Shown here piece after piece: positions 26,529-33,549 of a stretch of DNA of 64,000 bases (its first letter is position 1; the number at the start of each line of letters is the position of its first letter). The notes under the pieces were generated by a model. It made no database searches. It saw only the letters and a program-made list of their open reading frames with translations, and was not told the origin of the DNA. The stretch is from Fimivicinus intestinavium (GTDB lineage: Bacteria; Bacillota; Clostridia; Oscillospirales; Acutalibacteraceae), in contig DVKY01000038.1 of assembly GCA_018715765.1 (NCBI GenBank), positions 3,589-67,588 of the forward strand. Direction: 5' to 3'. Position numbers and translations under genes: made by a program.

Positions 26529-28385
26529 TCAACTGCGCACCTGCTTCAGTTCGCGCTGAATCTTCTGGCGGTAGGCGCGGCCCTTGCGCTGCTCCTCAGC
26601 CCAGGCACGATCATCCCGCTCCTGTTTTGCCTTTCGCCTGGCGCGTTCCTTTTCGGACATACCGGCTTCTTTTTGCGCCCGCTTTGCAGCAGCTTTCTCT
26701 GCCTTTTCAGCGGCCTTTTTCTCCGCGGCGTTACGCTTTTGTTCTTTCTTTTCCTGTTCCGCCGCACGGCGCTGCTGGTATTCCGATCGCTTCTGCTCGT
26801 AATCCCAGCCCTTACGTTTACACGTCTCTTCCAACTCCCGGAGTGCGGCCTCCTTCGCCTCTGCCTCAAAACGGGCCTGTTCGCGCTCAGCCTCAACTTC
26901 CGGATCAACCCACTCGCGGCCTTCCGCCAAACACTTTTCACGCTGTAACGTACGGATTTCCGCCTGTTTGCGCTCCACGGTCTTTTCAACGTTCAGGAAG
27001 ATCAGCAACACGGCCAGGACGATGCCGGTAATTGTCTCAAGCCCGACGAAAGAGAACACGATGACATCCTGCACACCGGCAGACTGTGCGGCGGCAATGG
27101 TATTCCCGGCAGCGTCAATCGTAGGCGCCACATATCCCGCACCGGCCAACATCCAGTTGAACAGGCCTGTGACCAATCCGATGACCGCCACAGCAATCGT
27201 GTTGTAAATCGACATGGCCAACCCGTCACAGCGGATGCCGCTCTTCCACTCCACATGGTCGAGCGTATCTGCAAACAGCGCCATAAACACATAGGCACTG
27301 GGTAAACCACCGATGTTTTTGATAAACTGGCCTGTGAGCACAATTGGCATGCTGTTTGGAACCATCCAGCAGATTGCACTGCCGAGTGCGTAAAGCAGGA
27401 AGCCCACCATTGTTACATTGCGCTTGCCAAACCGCTTGGCCAGGGGCCACACGGCAAAAATCCCGATCCCCATTGGAATCCCGCCAATGACGGAGACGAG
27501 CGTCTGGGTGATGCCGTCGTTGTAGGTGCCCAGCACATAGTTGCAATAATAGACAAGGCTCAGATTCTTTAGACTGGAGCCGACCGTATAAATAAGAAAA
27601 TAACTGAGGATAATCAGGATGTATTTATCCGAGAGAACAATCTTTAACTGAACCCGAAAAGGAATTTTTTTCTCCTGTACTGCGGCTGTCTCCTCTGTAA
27701 CACGCTCCTTGGTAAAATAATACTCCATCAACGTCAGCGGAAGCGCCAAAATGGACAGGACGCTCATCACAGTAATCCATTTGGAAGCGTCAACGCCCAG
27801 CATGGGCATGATCGCCATCGGGAACACCAGCGCTACAATAATACCGGACATCATGATGGTAGAAATTTGATTAAAAACGGACAGCCCGCCGCGTTGAAGC
27901 ACATTGCGGGTGGAGAGCGGCACCATCAGGTTGTGGCTCATGTTATAAATGGTATAGGCAATGGAATAAAACAGATTATATGAAATCATGACCCAACAGA
28001 CCTGCACGATTTCACTGCCTGATGGGACGGTGAACAGCAGGATGCCTGTGACACACAGCATCGGCGCGGAGACCAGAATCCAGGGCCGCGCCTTTCCCTG
28101 CCGGGTGCGTGTACGGTCAATAATATACCCCATGATAATATTTGTGATCGCATCAATGATCTTGGACACTACCGGAAAGACCGTTAAAAATAGGCCGTTC
28201 CACACATGGGTTAAATTCAGCACATCCGTATAGTACACATTCAGATATGTAGCCAACACCGCGTTGAGCAGCAGCGCTCCGCACGGGCCGAGCAGATACC
28301 CCAGCCAGCGCTCGCGCGCCGTGACGTTTCTGGAGTGAATCCTACTGTTCCAAAAAGATCCAATAAACAGTTTCTTTTGCTTCAT
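26529..28385 (-). CDS. GPH-family sugar:cation symporter with long charged tail
   Basis: 618 residues. Twelve predicted membrane helices occupy about residues 30-465, with the family loop DRTRTRQGKARPWIL after helix 2. The remaining 150 residues are highly charged Ala/Glu/Lys/Arg sequence that should form a cytoplasmic coiled coil. Similar tails occur in some clostridial GPH transporters but this one is long. GGAGG lies before the ATG. As first gene of the rha operon it most likely imports rhamnose or small rhamnosides with a cation. Confidence 0.88.
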   Translation of the reverse strand: MKQKKLFIGSFWNSRIHSRNVTARERWLGYLLGPCGALLLNAVLATYLNVYYTDVLNLTHVWNGLFLTVFPVVSKIIDAITNIIMGYIIDRTRTRQGKARPWILVSAPMLCVTGILLFTVPSGSEIVQVCWVMISYNLFYSIAYTIYNMSHNLMVPLSTRNVLQRGGLSVFNQISTIMMSGIIVALVFPMAIMPMLGVDASKWITVMSVLSILALPLTLMEYYFTKERVTEETAAVQEKKIPFRVQLKIVLSDKYILIILSYFLIYTVGSSLKNLSLVYYCNYVLGTYNDGITQTLVSVIGGIPMGIGIFAVWPLAKRFGKRNVTMVGFLLYALGSAICWMVPNSMPIVLTGQFIKNIGGLPSAYVFMALFADTLDHVEWKSGIRCDGLAMSIYNTIAVAVIGLVTGLFNWMLAGAGYVAPTIDAAGNTIAAAQSAGVQDVIVFSFVGLETITGIVLAVLLIFLNVEKTVERKQAEIRTLQREKCLAEGREWVDPEVEAEREQARFEAEAKEAALRELEETCKRKGWDYEQKRSEYQQRRAAEQEKKEQKRNAAEKKAAEKAEKAAAKRAQKEAGMSEKERARRKAKQERDDRAWAEEQRKGRAYRQKIQRELKQVRS

Positions 28386-28408
28386 CTTTTTTTCCTCCGC
28401 TTCTCTGG

Positions 28409-28436
28409 AATGTACGGGAACCTTCTATTGAGACAA
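28409..28436 (-). promoter_or_regulatory. Promoter for the rhamnose operon
   Basis: On the minus strand TTGTCT and TACATT are 16 bases apart, about 24 bases before the symporter ATG. It faces the divergent AraC-type regulator. Confidence 0.55.
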
Positions 28437-28461
28437 AACGCTTTTTCCTTTCAGAAGATGC

Positions 28462-28640
28462 TCATGCACCATTCCCCTCAATACGGCGTGGAAAAGGGAC
28501 TGGGGGTTCCCCTCTCAGCAATGGCCGGGCGTTGAAACCCAGCGCCTCTTTGTAAATGTGCGCGCCGTCCTGTTTCACAGGCGAATGTGCTGGGCGATCA
28601 GACGCTCCCGATAGGTGTACGCCTTTTCCCAAAAGAGCTT
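28462..28640 (-). pseudogene. Possible decayed 3' end of a protein gene
   Basis: Two protein-like stretches follow one another on the minus strand in different frames: AYTYRERLIAQHIRL ends at a TGA, and a second frame continues with VKQDGAHIYKEALGFNARP and ends at 28462. A single base shift would join them. They share codon texture with the neighbouring genes, but I do not recognise the product. They overlap the AraC-gene promoter, which speaks for debris rather than a live gene. Confidence 0.3.
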
Positions 28641-28667
28641 TCCTAATGGTGAGGCGTATGCTATCAT
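28639..28667 (+). promoter_or_regulatory. Promoter for the AraC-type regulator
   Basis: TTTCCT, 17 bases, TATCAT, about 22 bases before the chosen ATG at 28690. Confidence 0.5.
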
Positions 28668-28689
28668 AGTAATGAAAAGGGTGATGCAA

Positions 28690-29901
28690 ATGAGACAGAT
28701 TGATTTACAATACATCTGCACCGTGATTGGGAATCTTTCCGGGATTCCTATTCGGATTTTTGAAAATGGCAAACAGATTTTTTACTATTCTTTTGTTGAT
28801 CTGCCCAAGGATCCAATTATTGTATATTGGGATGAAATTCAAAACGTTTCCAGCCATGTCGGATATTTTGTGACACATCATTTTAACTATTACGGGATCG
28901 TCAATTCCGGGCCGTATAAAATTGTCATTGGCCCGTCACGACAGATTTCAAACAGCGATCAGGAACTCAAGGAACTTGCGTTTCGTGCCGCCGTGCCGCA
29001 GGAAGAGGTTGGAAATTTTGTATCCGGGATGAAAAGTATTGTCCGGATGCCTCTGGAGTGCATACTGCAAATGTTATGTACCATCAACTATATTTTGAAT
29101 GGGGAAAAGCTTCACCTAGCAGACATTACGCTGTATGAGGCAGAGCAGGAAGCGCTGGCTCAGAACTCACAGGCAGAGCGGATTAACGTGGATGCTTTGG
29201 CTGCGCCACGAAACGTTCAGGATCAAACGTACGATCACAACACCCTGAAAACGGAGCAGAAAATTATGGGATTCGTTCGCAAGGGCGACTGCGATGCATT
29301 GAAGCAGTGGGTTGCCTCTGCCCCGGCGATCCGCGGCGGCGTACTAGCGCGGGATCAGCTGCGACAAATGAAAAACACCTTTATTGTTACGGTTACGCTT
29401 GTCTCTCGTGCCGCCATCCAGGGTGGAATGGATCCGCAGGACGCTCTGATGCTGAGTGATTCATTCATTCAAAAATGCGAGCTCCTCGCCTCCCCAGACC
29501 GGGTGACAAATCTGCTGTTTCACATGGTGCTGGAGTTCACCCAGCGGGTTCACCGGCTGCGTATCGGAGAAAATCCGACGCAACTCACACTGGAAGTTGC
29601 CAATTACATTCAGCATCATCTTTCCGAGCCCATTACGGCTGAAGATATCGCCCGCGAGCTATACATCAGCCGTCCATACCTGTCTTCCAAATTTAAAGAA
29701 GAGGCAGGCGAAACAATCACAGACTTTATCCTGCGGGTGAAAACCGATGAGGCGAAGAATCTCCTTCGCTATACAGAAAATTCGATCGCCTCTATTGCCG
29801 TTTATCTCGGGTTCTCTTCACAGAGCCATTTTTCGCGTGTTTTTAAAAAGTATGCTGGATACTCACCCGGGGAATACCGTATAAAATACAGCGGGTCATA
29901 A
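28690..29901 (+). CDS. AraC-family regulator of the rhamnose operon
   Basis: 403 residues from an ATG with AAAAGGG eight bases upstream. Residues 305-400 are the AraC double helix-turn-helix domain (SEPITAEDIARELYISRPYLSSKFKE and SIASIAVYLGFSSQSHFSRVFKKYAGYSPGEYR). The first 300 residues are a sensor region I do not recognise. The gene is divergent from the seven-gene rha operon, which makes it the likely activator, answering to rhamnose or a rhamnoside. Confidence 0.88.
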   Translation: MRQIDLQYICTVIGNLSGIPIRIFENGKQIFYYSFVDLPKDPIIVYWDEIQNVSSHVGYFVTHHFNYYGIVNSGPYKIVIGPSRQISNSDQELKELAFRAAVPQEEVGNFVSGMKSIVRMPLECILQMLCTINYILNGEKLHLADITLYEAEQEALAQNSQAERINVDALAAPRNVQDQTYDHNTLKTEQKIMGFVRKGDCDALKQWVASAPAIRGGVLARDQLRQMKNTFIVTVTLVSRAAIQGGMDPQDALMLSDSFIQKCELLASPDRVTNLLFHMVLEFTQRVHRLRIGENPTQLTLEVANYIQHHLSEPITAEDIARELYISRPYLSSKFKEEAGETITDFILRVKTDEAKNLLRYTENSIASIAVYLGFSSQSHFSRVFKKYAGYSPGEYRIKYSGS

Positions 29902-29927
29902 GCTTACCGGACGATCAAGGAATGAAT

Positions 29928-29964
29928 GGCTCCCGACAGTGAGGATAAAATCCTGTCGGGAGCC
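29928..29964. terminator. Hairpin between convergent araC-type and lipoprotein genes
   Basis: A perfect 12-base stem GGCTCCCGACAG/CTGTCGGGAGCC with a 13-base loop. The tail (GTTGTTATG) is only weakly T-rich, so termination may be partial. Confidence 0.6.
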
Positions 29965-30019
29965 GTTGTTATGAGCGGATTTCTTGGGAAGTTCCGCCAT
30001 GAATTGCACGAATCCCTGT

Positions 30020-30706
30020 TTACTGGAGCGCGTCGGCAGATGGGTCAAATAAAAAAGTGACTTTTCCGCCTCCCGAGAATGACATTTTAATTTGAAAGGC
30101 GTTACCCGATTTGGCGTATGTTTTTTTCTCGCCTGCGGCAACGCCTATATTCCCGTTCTCGTTCTGATTGTGCGGCGTCAGGGTTAGGGTATCGCCAGCA
30201 TCGTTTAGATCCCAGTAACCGTCGCTCCACACCATATAATCATCACCTGTTTGAGCGACCAACACATAGAGCTCATAGACCTTGCCGCTGATGCCGGAAG
30301 CGGTCGGCTCCTCCGTGTTTTTAAAGAGAATATAGGCCTCTCCGATCAGATTCGCCCAAATTTTGTTGGCACCAACCACTTTATAGAGATCCCCTTTTTT
30401 TTCTTTCTGGATCGGCGCAGAGGGCGCTCTCACTGCCGTCTCCTTCGTTTCCTCGGTTTTTTCTTTCGGGTCCGTCGTAGGTTTTGTGCTGGAGGGCTGT
30501 TCCGATGGCTCCACAGAAGAATCCGCAAGAGAAGAAAGTTCCGTAACGTTGGATGGATCAATCTTGGAAAACGCTGTCATGGGTTGTGTCCCCGACAGTT
30601 CTGCGGTTGGTTCCTCGCCGTCTCCACCACAGCCCGAAAGACCGGTGGTTAAAACGACCGCTCCCAGTAAGACGGATAAAATTTGGGATACGATTTTTCT
30701 TTTCAT
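30020..30706 (-). CDS. Lipoprotein of unknown function
   Basis: 228 residues. A lipoprotein signal ends in the lipobox LSGC at about residue 26. A Ser/Thr/Pro/Glu-rich linker follows to about residue 95, then a compact C-terminal domain (about 105-228) with IWANLIGEAYILFKN and YMVWSDGYWDLNDAGDTLTL, which looks like a small beta-rich domain. I do not recognise the family. It has its own promoter at 30841-30869 and AGGAGG before the start. Confidence 0.75.
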   Translation of the reverse strand: MKRKIVSQILSVLLGAVVLTTGLSGCGGDGEEPTAELSGTQPMTAFSKIDPSNVTELSSLADSSVEPSEQPSSTKPTTDPKEKTEETKETAVRAPSAPIQKEKKGDLYKVVGANKIWANLIGEAYILFKNTEEPTASGISGKVYELYVLVAQTGDDYMVWSDGYWDLNDAGDTLTLTPHNQNENGNIGVAAGEKKTYAKSGNAFQIKMSFSGGGKVTFLFDPSADALQ

Positions 30707-30840
30707 AATTCTTCCTCCTATTTTTTATTTAAAGGGCTTTCCCCGTGGCGCTATGAGCCTTTCCAGAATAATTTTGCTCTTCAGATGGCAAGGGCCTATT
30801 TGCACACCTGTTTCGTTGCGATCTGCTGATTTATAGATAT

Positions 30841-30869
30841 TAAATATATTTTTTCTACTTATCTTTCAA
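30841..30869 (-). promoter_or_regulatory. Promoter for the lipoprotein gene
   Basis: On the minus strand TTGAAA and TATTTA are 17 bases apart, in a strongly A+T-rich stretch about 135 bases before the gene. Confidence 0.5.
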
Positions 30870-30913
30870 ACTATATATAGTATAATCTCAATTAAGGCTT
30901 TTTTCTTTCATAT

Positions 30914-30942
30914 TTGTCTCTTGATTTGTATAATTGTAATAT
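30914..30942 (+). promoter_or_regulatory. Promoter for the candidate structured RNA
   Basis: TTGTCT, 17 bases, TAATAT. An overlapping option is TTTCAT, 17 bases, TATAAT at 30906-30934. Both would start transcription just before the structured segment. Confidence 0.5.
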
Positions 30943-30948
30943 CGTGCA

Positions 30949-31195
30949 GATTATTCTGTCGATTGCTGTTTGAGCTGGTCTTACAGCAATTGCCATTCGT
31001 AGAGCAGTGGTAGCGAAAACGAAAAATTGGAGGGGAAACTGAACTTGCCGACAACGGCATCATTACCGAAACCACTCAAAAGGCGTGCAGGATAACAGGC
31101 CAGCTATGCCCTATGATCAAAGGTGGACACGGCAGAAGAAACCGAATAAAAAATGACGATCCCCGGAATCCATAGCGGATTCCGGGGATTTTTTG
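30949..31195 (+). ncRNA. Candidate structured non-coding RNA (about 245 nt)
   Basis: No convincing protein frame lies here, but the segment is bounded by a promoter and a strong terminator and folds on paper. Hairpin 1 pairs ATTGCTGT (30962-30969) with ACAGCAAT (30983-30990). Eight bases of its loop (AGCTGGTC, 30973-30980) can pair with GGCCAGCT at 31098-31105, a long-range pseudoknot with one wobble. Between them AGTGGT (31006-31011) pairs with ACCACT (31071-31076), enclosing a hairpin TGCCG-ACAA-CGGCA (31046-31059). The unpaired stretches are purine-rich. The class is unknown to me. It is not in front of a long gene, because the terminator closes it before the XRE gene. Confidence 0.6.
31159..31195 (+). 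terminator. Terminator of the candidate RNA
   Basis: A 13-base stem ATCCCCGGAATCC/GGATTCCGGGGAT with loop ATAGC and a run of T on the plus strand only. Confidence 0.85.
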
Positions 31196-31208
31196 CATAA
31201 GATATATT

Positions 31209-31265
31209 TTGACATGTATTTAATGTCAATCAAACGCTTTAAATCCATATACTTATTAATATGGA
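31209..31265. promoter_or_regulatory. Two inverted repeats before the XRE gene
   Basis: TTGACAT and ATGTCAA (31209-31215, 31223-31229) are seven bases apart; TCCATAT and ATATGGA (31244-31250, 31259-31265) are eight apart. Both are candidate operators for the small XRE regulator that follows. I see no clear -10 at standard spacing. Confidence 0.5.
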
Positions 31266-31295
31266 AATAAATCGACAAAAAGCGGAGGATTGACA

Positions 31296-31568
31296 ATGAA
31301 AAAAGTCAGGGTTTCAGATGGGAAGCTTAACACCACCGGAAAACGTATCGCTCAATTGCGCCAGGAAAGAAACCTGTCGCAGAATGAACTTGCCGCGCTG
31401 CTCCAGCTTAGAGGCTGGAACGTGCATAAAAATGGGATATCCAAAATAGAGCTGGGCGGCAGAACAACGTCCGAGATAGAGCTGGCTTTGCTTGCCGATG
31501 CTTTGCAGGTGCCTTTGACGGATTTGATACAGGATGTGATGGAGCATGGGGTGAAGCCGCTGTTGTGA
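31296..31568 (+). CDS. Small XRE-family helix-turn-helix regulator
   Basis: 90 residues, starting at an ATG with GGAGG upstream. Almost the whole protein is one HTH domain: RIAQLRQERNLSQNELAALLQLRGWNVHKNGISKIELGGR is the recognition region, followed by ALLADALQVPLTDLIQ. A slightly longer loop than usual separates the two HTH helices. It probably represses its own gene through the inverted repeats upstream. No obvious toxin, phage or mobile gene is next to it. Confidence 0.85.
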   Translation: MKKVRVSDGKLNTTGKRIAQLRQERNLSQNELAALLQLRGWNVHKNGISKIELGGRTTSEIELALLADALQVPLTDLIQDVMEHGVKPLL

Positions 31569-32018
31569 GAGGGTGCTGTGCGTAAAAGCGTGCTGCCGTG
31601 GCACACTTGGAGGTGATTTTTATAGCGATATCCCATAGAGAAGTGATATCATTTCTATTTTTGCGCCAAATGTGTTCAGCATCGTTTTGCTGGAATAACA
31701 GCAGCCACGCCAAGGAAACTCCACGGTGGGGCTCTCCTAGATGACATCATTTTATCCCCATAAGCACCCAACTTAATTGTGCCAGCAAAAAGAAAAAGCC
31801 TCAAGCCAAGTATCTACAGGGCTTGAGGCTTTTTCGATTTGTCTAAGCCGCATGAAAAAGATAGTTTCAGTATTTCGACGGTGGGAGTGAAACCCTCGAA
31901 CTCGCAAAAAGTTGGTAAGCGACAGCGAGCCGTGGTGGGGACATTTACAACCGAACAGGCGAGCCGAGCGTGACTTTTGCGAAAGAGGAGAAACAGTGGA
32001 GCGGTTGACTGATTTTTA
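31569..32018. other. Intergenic region without a supported gene
   Basis: Between the XRE gene and the tRNA terminator I find only the terminator at 31793-31834. Short frames here have no ribosome sites. One frame that runs into the tRNA gene on the opposite strand gives a familiar false protein and is not a gene. Confidence 0.6.
31793..31834. terminator. Bidirectional terminator
   Basis: A 15-base stem AAAAAGCCTCAAGCC/GGCTTGAGGCTTTTT with a 12-base loop, with T runs on both strands. Confidence 0.85.
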
Positions 32019-32056
32019 TGAAATAAAAAATCGGAACGAGCATAACTCGTTCCGAT
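32019..32056 (-). terminator. Terminator of tRNA-Gly
   Basis: An 11-base stem (ATCGGAACGAG at 32030-32040, CTCGTTCCGAT at 32046-32056) followed on the minus strand by TTTTTTATTT, directly after the tRNA CCA end. Confidence 0.85.
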
Positions 32057-32057
32057 G

Positions 32058-32132
32058 TGGAGCGGGAAACGGGATTCGAACCCGCGACTTTCGGCTTGGG
32101 AAGCCGACGCTCTACCGCTGAACTACTCCCGC
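32058..32132 (-). tRNA. tRNA-Gly(CCC)
   Basis: 75 nt including an encoded CCA. The acceptor stem pairs GCGGGAG with TTCCCGC, the D arm has AGTTCAGCGGTAGAGC, the anticodon stem is TCGGC/GCCGA with loop TTCCCAA, giving anticodon CCC, and the T arm holds GGTTCGAATCC. It decodes GGG. A terminator follows at once, so it is a single tRNA gene. Confidence 0.95.
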
Positions 32133-32184
32133 ACTGGTTGTTATCATAGCACACTGTTTTCAAAAAATCAATCCCTTTTCTGCA

Positions 32185-32748
32185 TCAAAAAAGGGCCTTT
32201 TTGTTGGACGTAGTGTCTACGGTTGTCAGAAAGTAAGGGCTCCCCAGTAAAATGGAATAAGCGGTATCAATTTTGGGGCAGACGAGAAGGGCAATATAAT
32301 TTCCAGAGGAAAGCAACCGTGCATGCGATAGCTTTTGATACTCGGCAGGAGCCAAGGTTTGAAAGGTTTGCATTCTCAGCTGGATATGAGCGTTCAAAGC
32401 GCGAATAACTGTTTGGCTGTCAGCATCCTGCTTGAGGAAAAAAATCGCAACCTCATCTGCACTGGTGTTGCGTGCGCTCATATATACGGCGCAGTCGCTG
32501 AGCAGGGAAAGATCAAAATCATAGTGCAGGGAGATTGTTTGAGGCTCCAATCGCGTCATGTTGTCAACCGGCGTCTGGTTGATTACAGCCGACGCCAGAC
32601 TTTCCGCTGTAATGGCAAAGGAGGATTCCTCCTGCTTCATGCTTTTATCTGCCTCGCTGGGCGATGTGCCAGGCGCGCCGCAGGAGGAAAGCACGCACAG
32701 TAGAACCGTAACAAGAATCAGAAAACGGGGAATATAACGACCCTGCAT
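32185..32748 (-). CDS. DUF4358 lipoprotein
   Basis: 187 residues from the ATG at 32748, with GGAGGA upstream; the frame continues 66 codons further but without a ribosome site. The lipobox LSSC is at about residues 20-23. The body matches DUF4358: AVYMSARNTSADEVAIFFLKQD and the following helix IRALNAHIQLRMQTFQTLAPAEY are typical. The function is unknown; such lipoproteins are common in Clostridia. Its transcript seems to carry a 230-base leader with a strong hairpin. Confidence 0.8.
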   Translation of the reverse strand: MQGRYIPRFLILVTVLLCVLSSCGAPGTSPSEADKSMKQEESSFAITAESLASAVINQTPVDNMTRLEPQTISLHYDFDLSLLSDCAVYMSARNTSADEVAIFFLKQDADSQTVIRALNAHIQLRMQTFQTLAPAEYQKLSHARLLSSGNYIALLVCPKIDTAYSILLGSPYFLTTVDTTSNKKALF

Positions 32749-32978
32749 GGCAACTTCCTCCTCTCTGCTATCGTGAAATCCAGATGATAGGTCAAAACAG
32801 GACGGGCGTAAATGCGAACGAAACGTACGCTGCTGCGTGCTTATACCGGGATAGTGGCCGTTTGCGCTTTGGCCTGAACCGCTTTCGGGTTCTGCCGGCC
32901 TTTGGTACATAAGGGTGGAGCGGCAGAACCTTCCCTGCTTTCGCACCTGATGTCTAAAATTTGCACTCTGCCTTCTGC
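32749..32978 (-). promoter_or_regulatory. Structured 5' leader of the DUF4358 gene
   Basis: From a predicted start near 32978 the leader contains a perfect 10-base stem GGTTCTGCCG/CGGCAGAACC (32888-32897 with 32921-32930) with a 23-base loop, plus smaller GAAA-capped pairs. No T run follows, so it is not a simple terminator. I could not match it to a riboswitch class I know. Confidence 0.4.
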
Positions 32979-32984
32979 GAGATT

Positions 32985-32993
32985 ATTATAACA
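32985..32993 (-). promoter_or_regulatory. Extended -10 promoter for the DUF4358 gene
   Basis: TGTTATAAT on the minus strand is an extended -10; the -35 position (GTTTCT) is weak. Apart from this, 32994-33124 is A+T-rich and shows nothing I can name. Confidence 0.4.
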
Positions 32994-33124
32994 CAAACCG
33001 CCGGGAAAGAAACTACAAAAGAATTACAATTTTTGTGCGTTATATGTAATTATCAGGAATTTTAATAAAAAATATATGCAATATTCACCACAAAAGGCCG
33101 GGAGTGGATAAAAACGTTTCCGAT

Positions 33125-33153
33125 TTGCCGTTTCATCATATCCATGCTATAAT
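33125..33153 (+). promoter_or_regulatory. Promoter for the 33204-35002 genes
   Basis: TTGCCG, 17 bases, TATAAT. Confidence 0.65.
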
Positions 33154-33203
33154 ATCTTCTCCTGATGCTCGTTTTCCATAGAGAGAAACGGAGGGGCGCT
33201 AAC

Positions 33204-33515
33204 ATGGCGGGAGAACGCAGACCGGAGTATAAAGTGTATCATCTCATTGAGGCTTATGCAAGAGGGTTGTGCGATACCGCCTGTTTTACAGGGGAGCTGG
33301 CAGCGCTTTGCCGGGGCTCTGCGCTGGACGGCTGCTCGGAGGAGGAGCTGGATCTGCTCGAGGCACTCTGTGCGGGCGCACAGCGCTTTTCGGAGGAAGA
33401 GGGCGCGCTGGGGCGGGAGATGTTAACAGAAGCGCAATTTCGGGCTTTTTTTGAACGACTGTATCCTTCATTAAAAGAGAAGCTTCCTTATGCAGTTTAC
33501 AAGTGCTTTTTATAA
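33204..33515 (+). CDS. Hypothetical protein, 103 residues
   Basis: The start has GGAGG eight to nine bases upstream; the frame is open to 33165 without one. The product is acidic and helical, with five cysteines (CDTACF, CRG, GCSEEE, CAG, KCFL) and no signal peptide or membrane helix. I recognise no family. It is first in a probable operon with the phospholipase-like gene and luxS. Confidence 0.65.
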   Translation: MAGERRPEYKVYHLIEAYARGLCDTACFTGELAALCRGSALDGCSEEELDLLEALCAGAQRFSEEEGALGREMLTEAQFRAFFERLYPSLKEKLPYAVYKCFL

Positions 33516-33549
33516 GGTTGCCTTGCCTTTGAGAGAAAGGAGAGGGCTT

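Noticed and set aside
31912..32121. Plus-strand frame ending in a GNGIRTRDFRLGKPTLYR-like sequence
   Set aside because: The end is the reverse complement of tRNA-Gly read as protein, a well-known false annotation.
32749..32978. Cobalamin riboswitch in the DUF4358 leader
   Set aside because: AGGTGCGAAAGCAGGGAA and GGCCACTATCC resemble parts of the class, but the GGTGAAAATCC segment and B12 box are absent.
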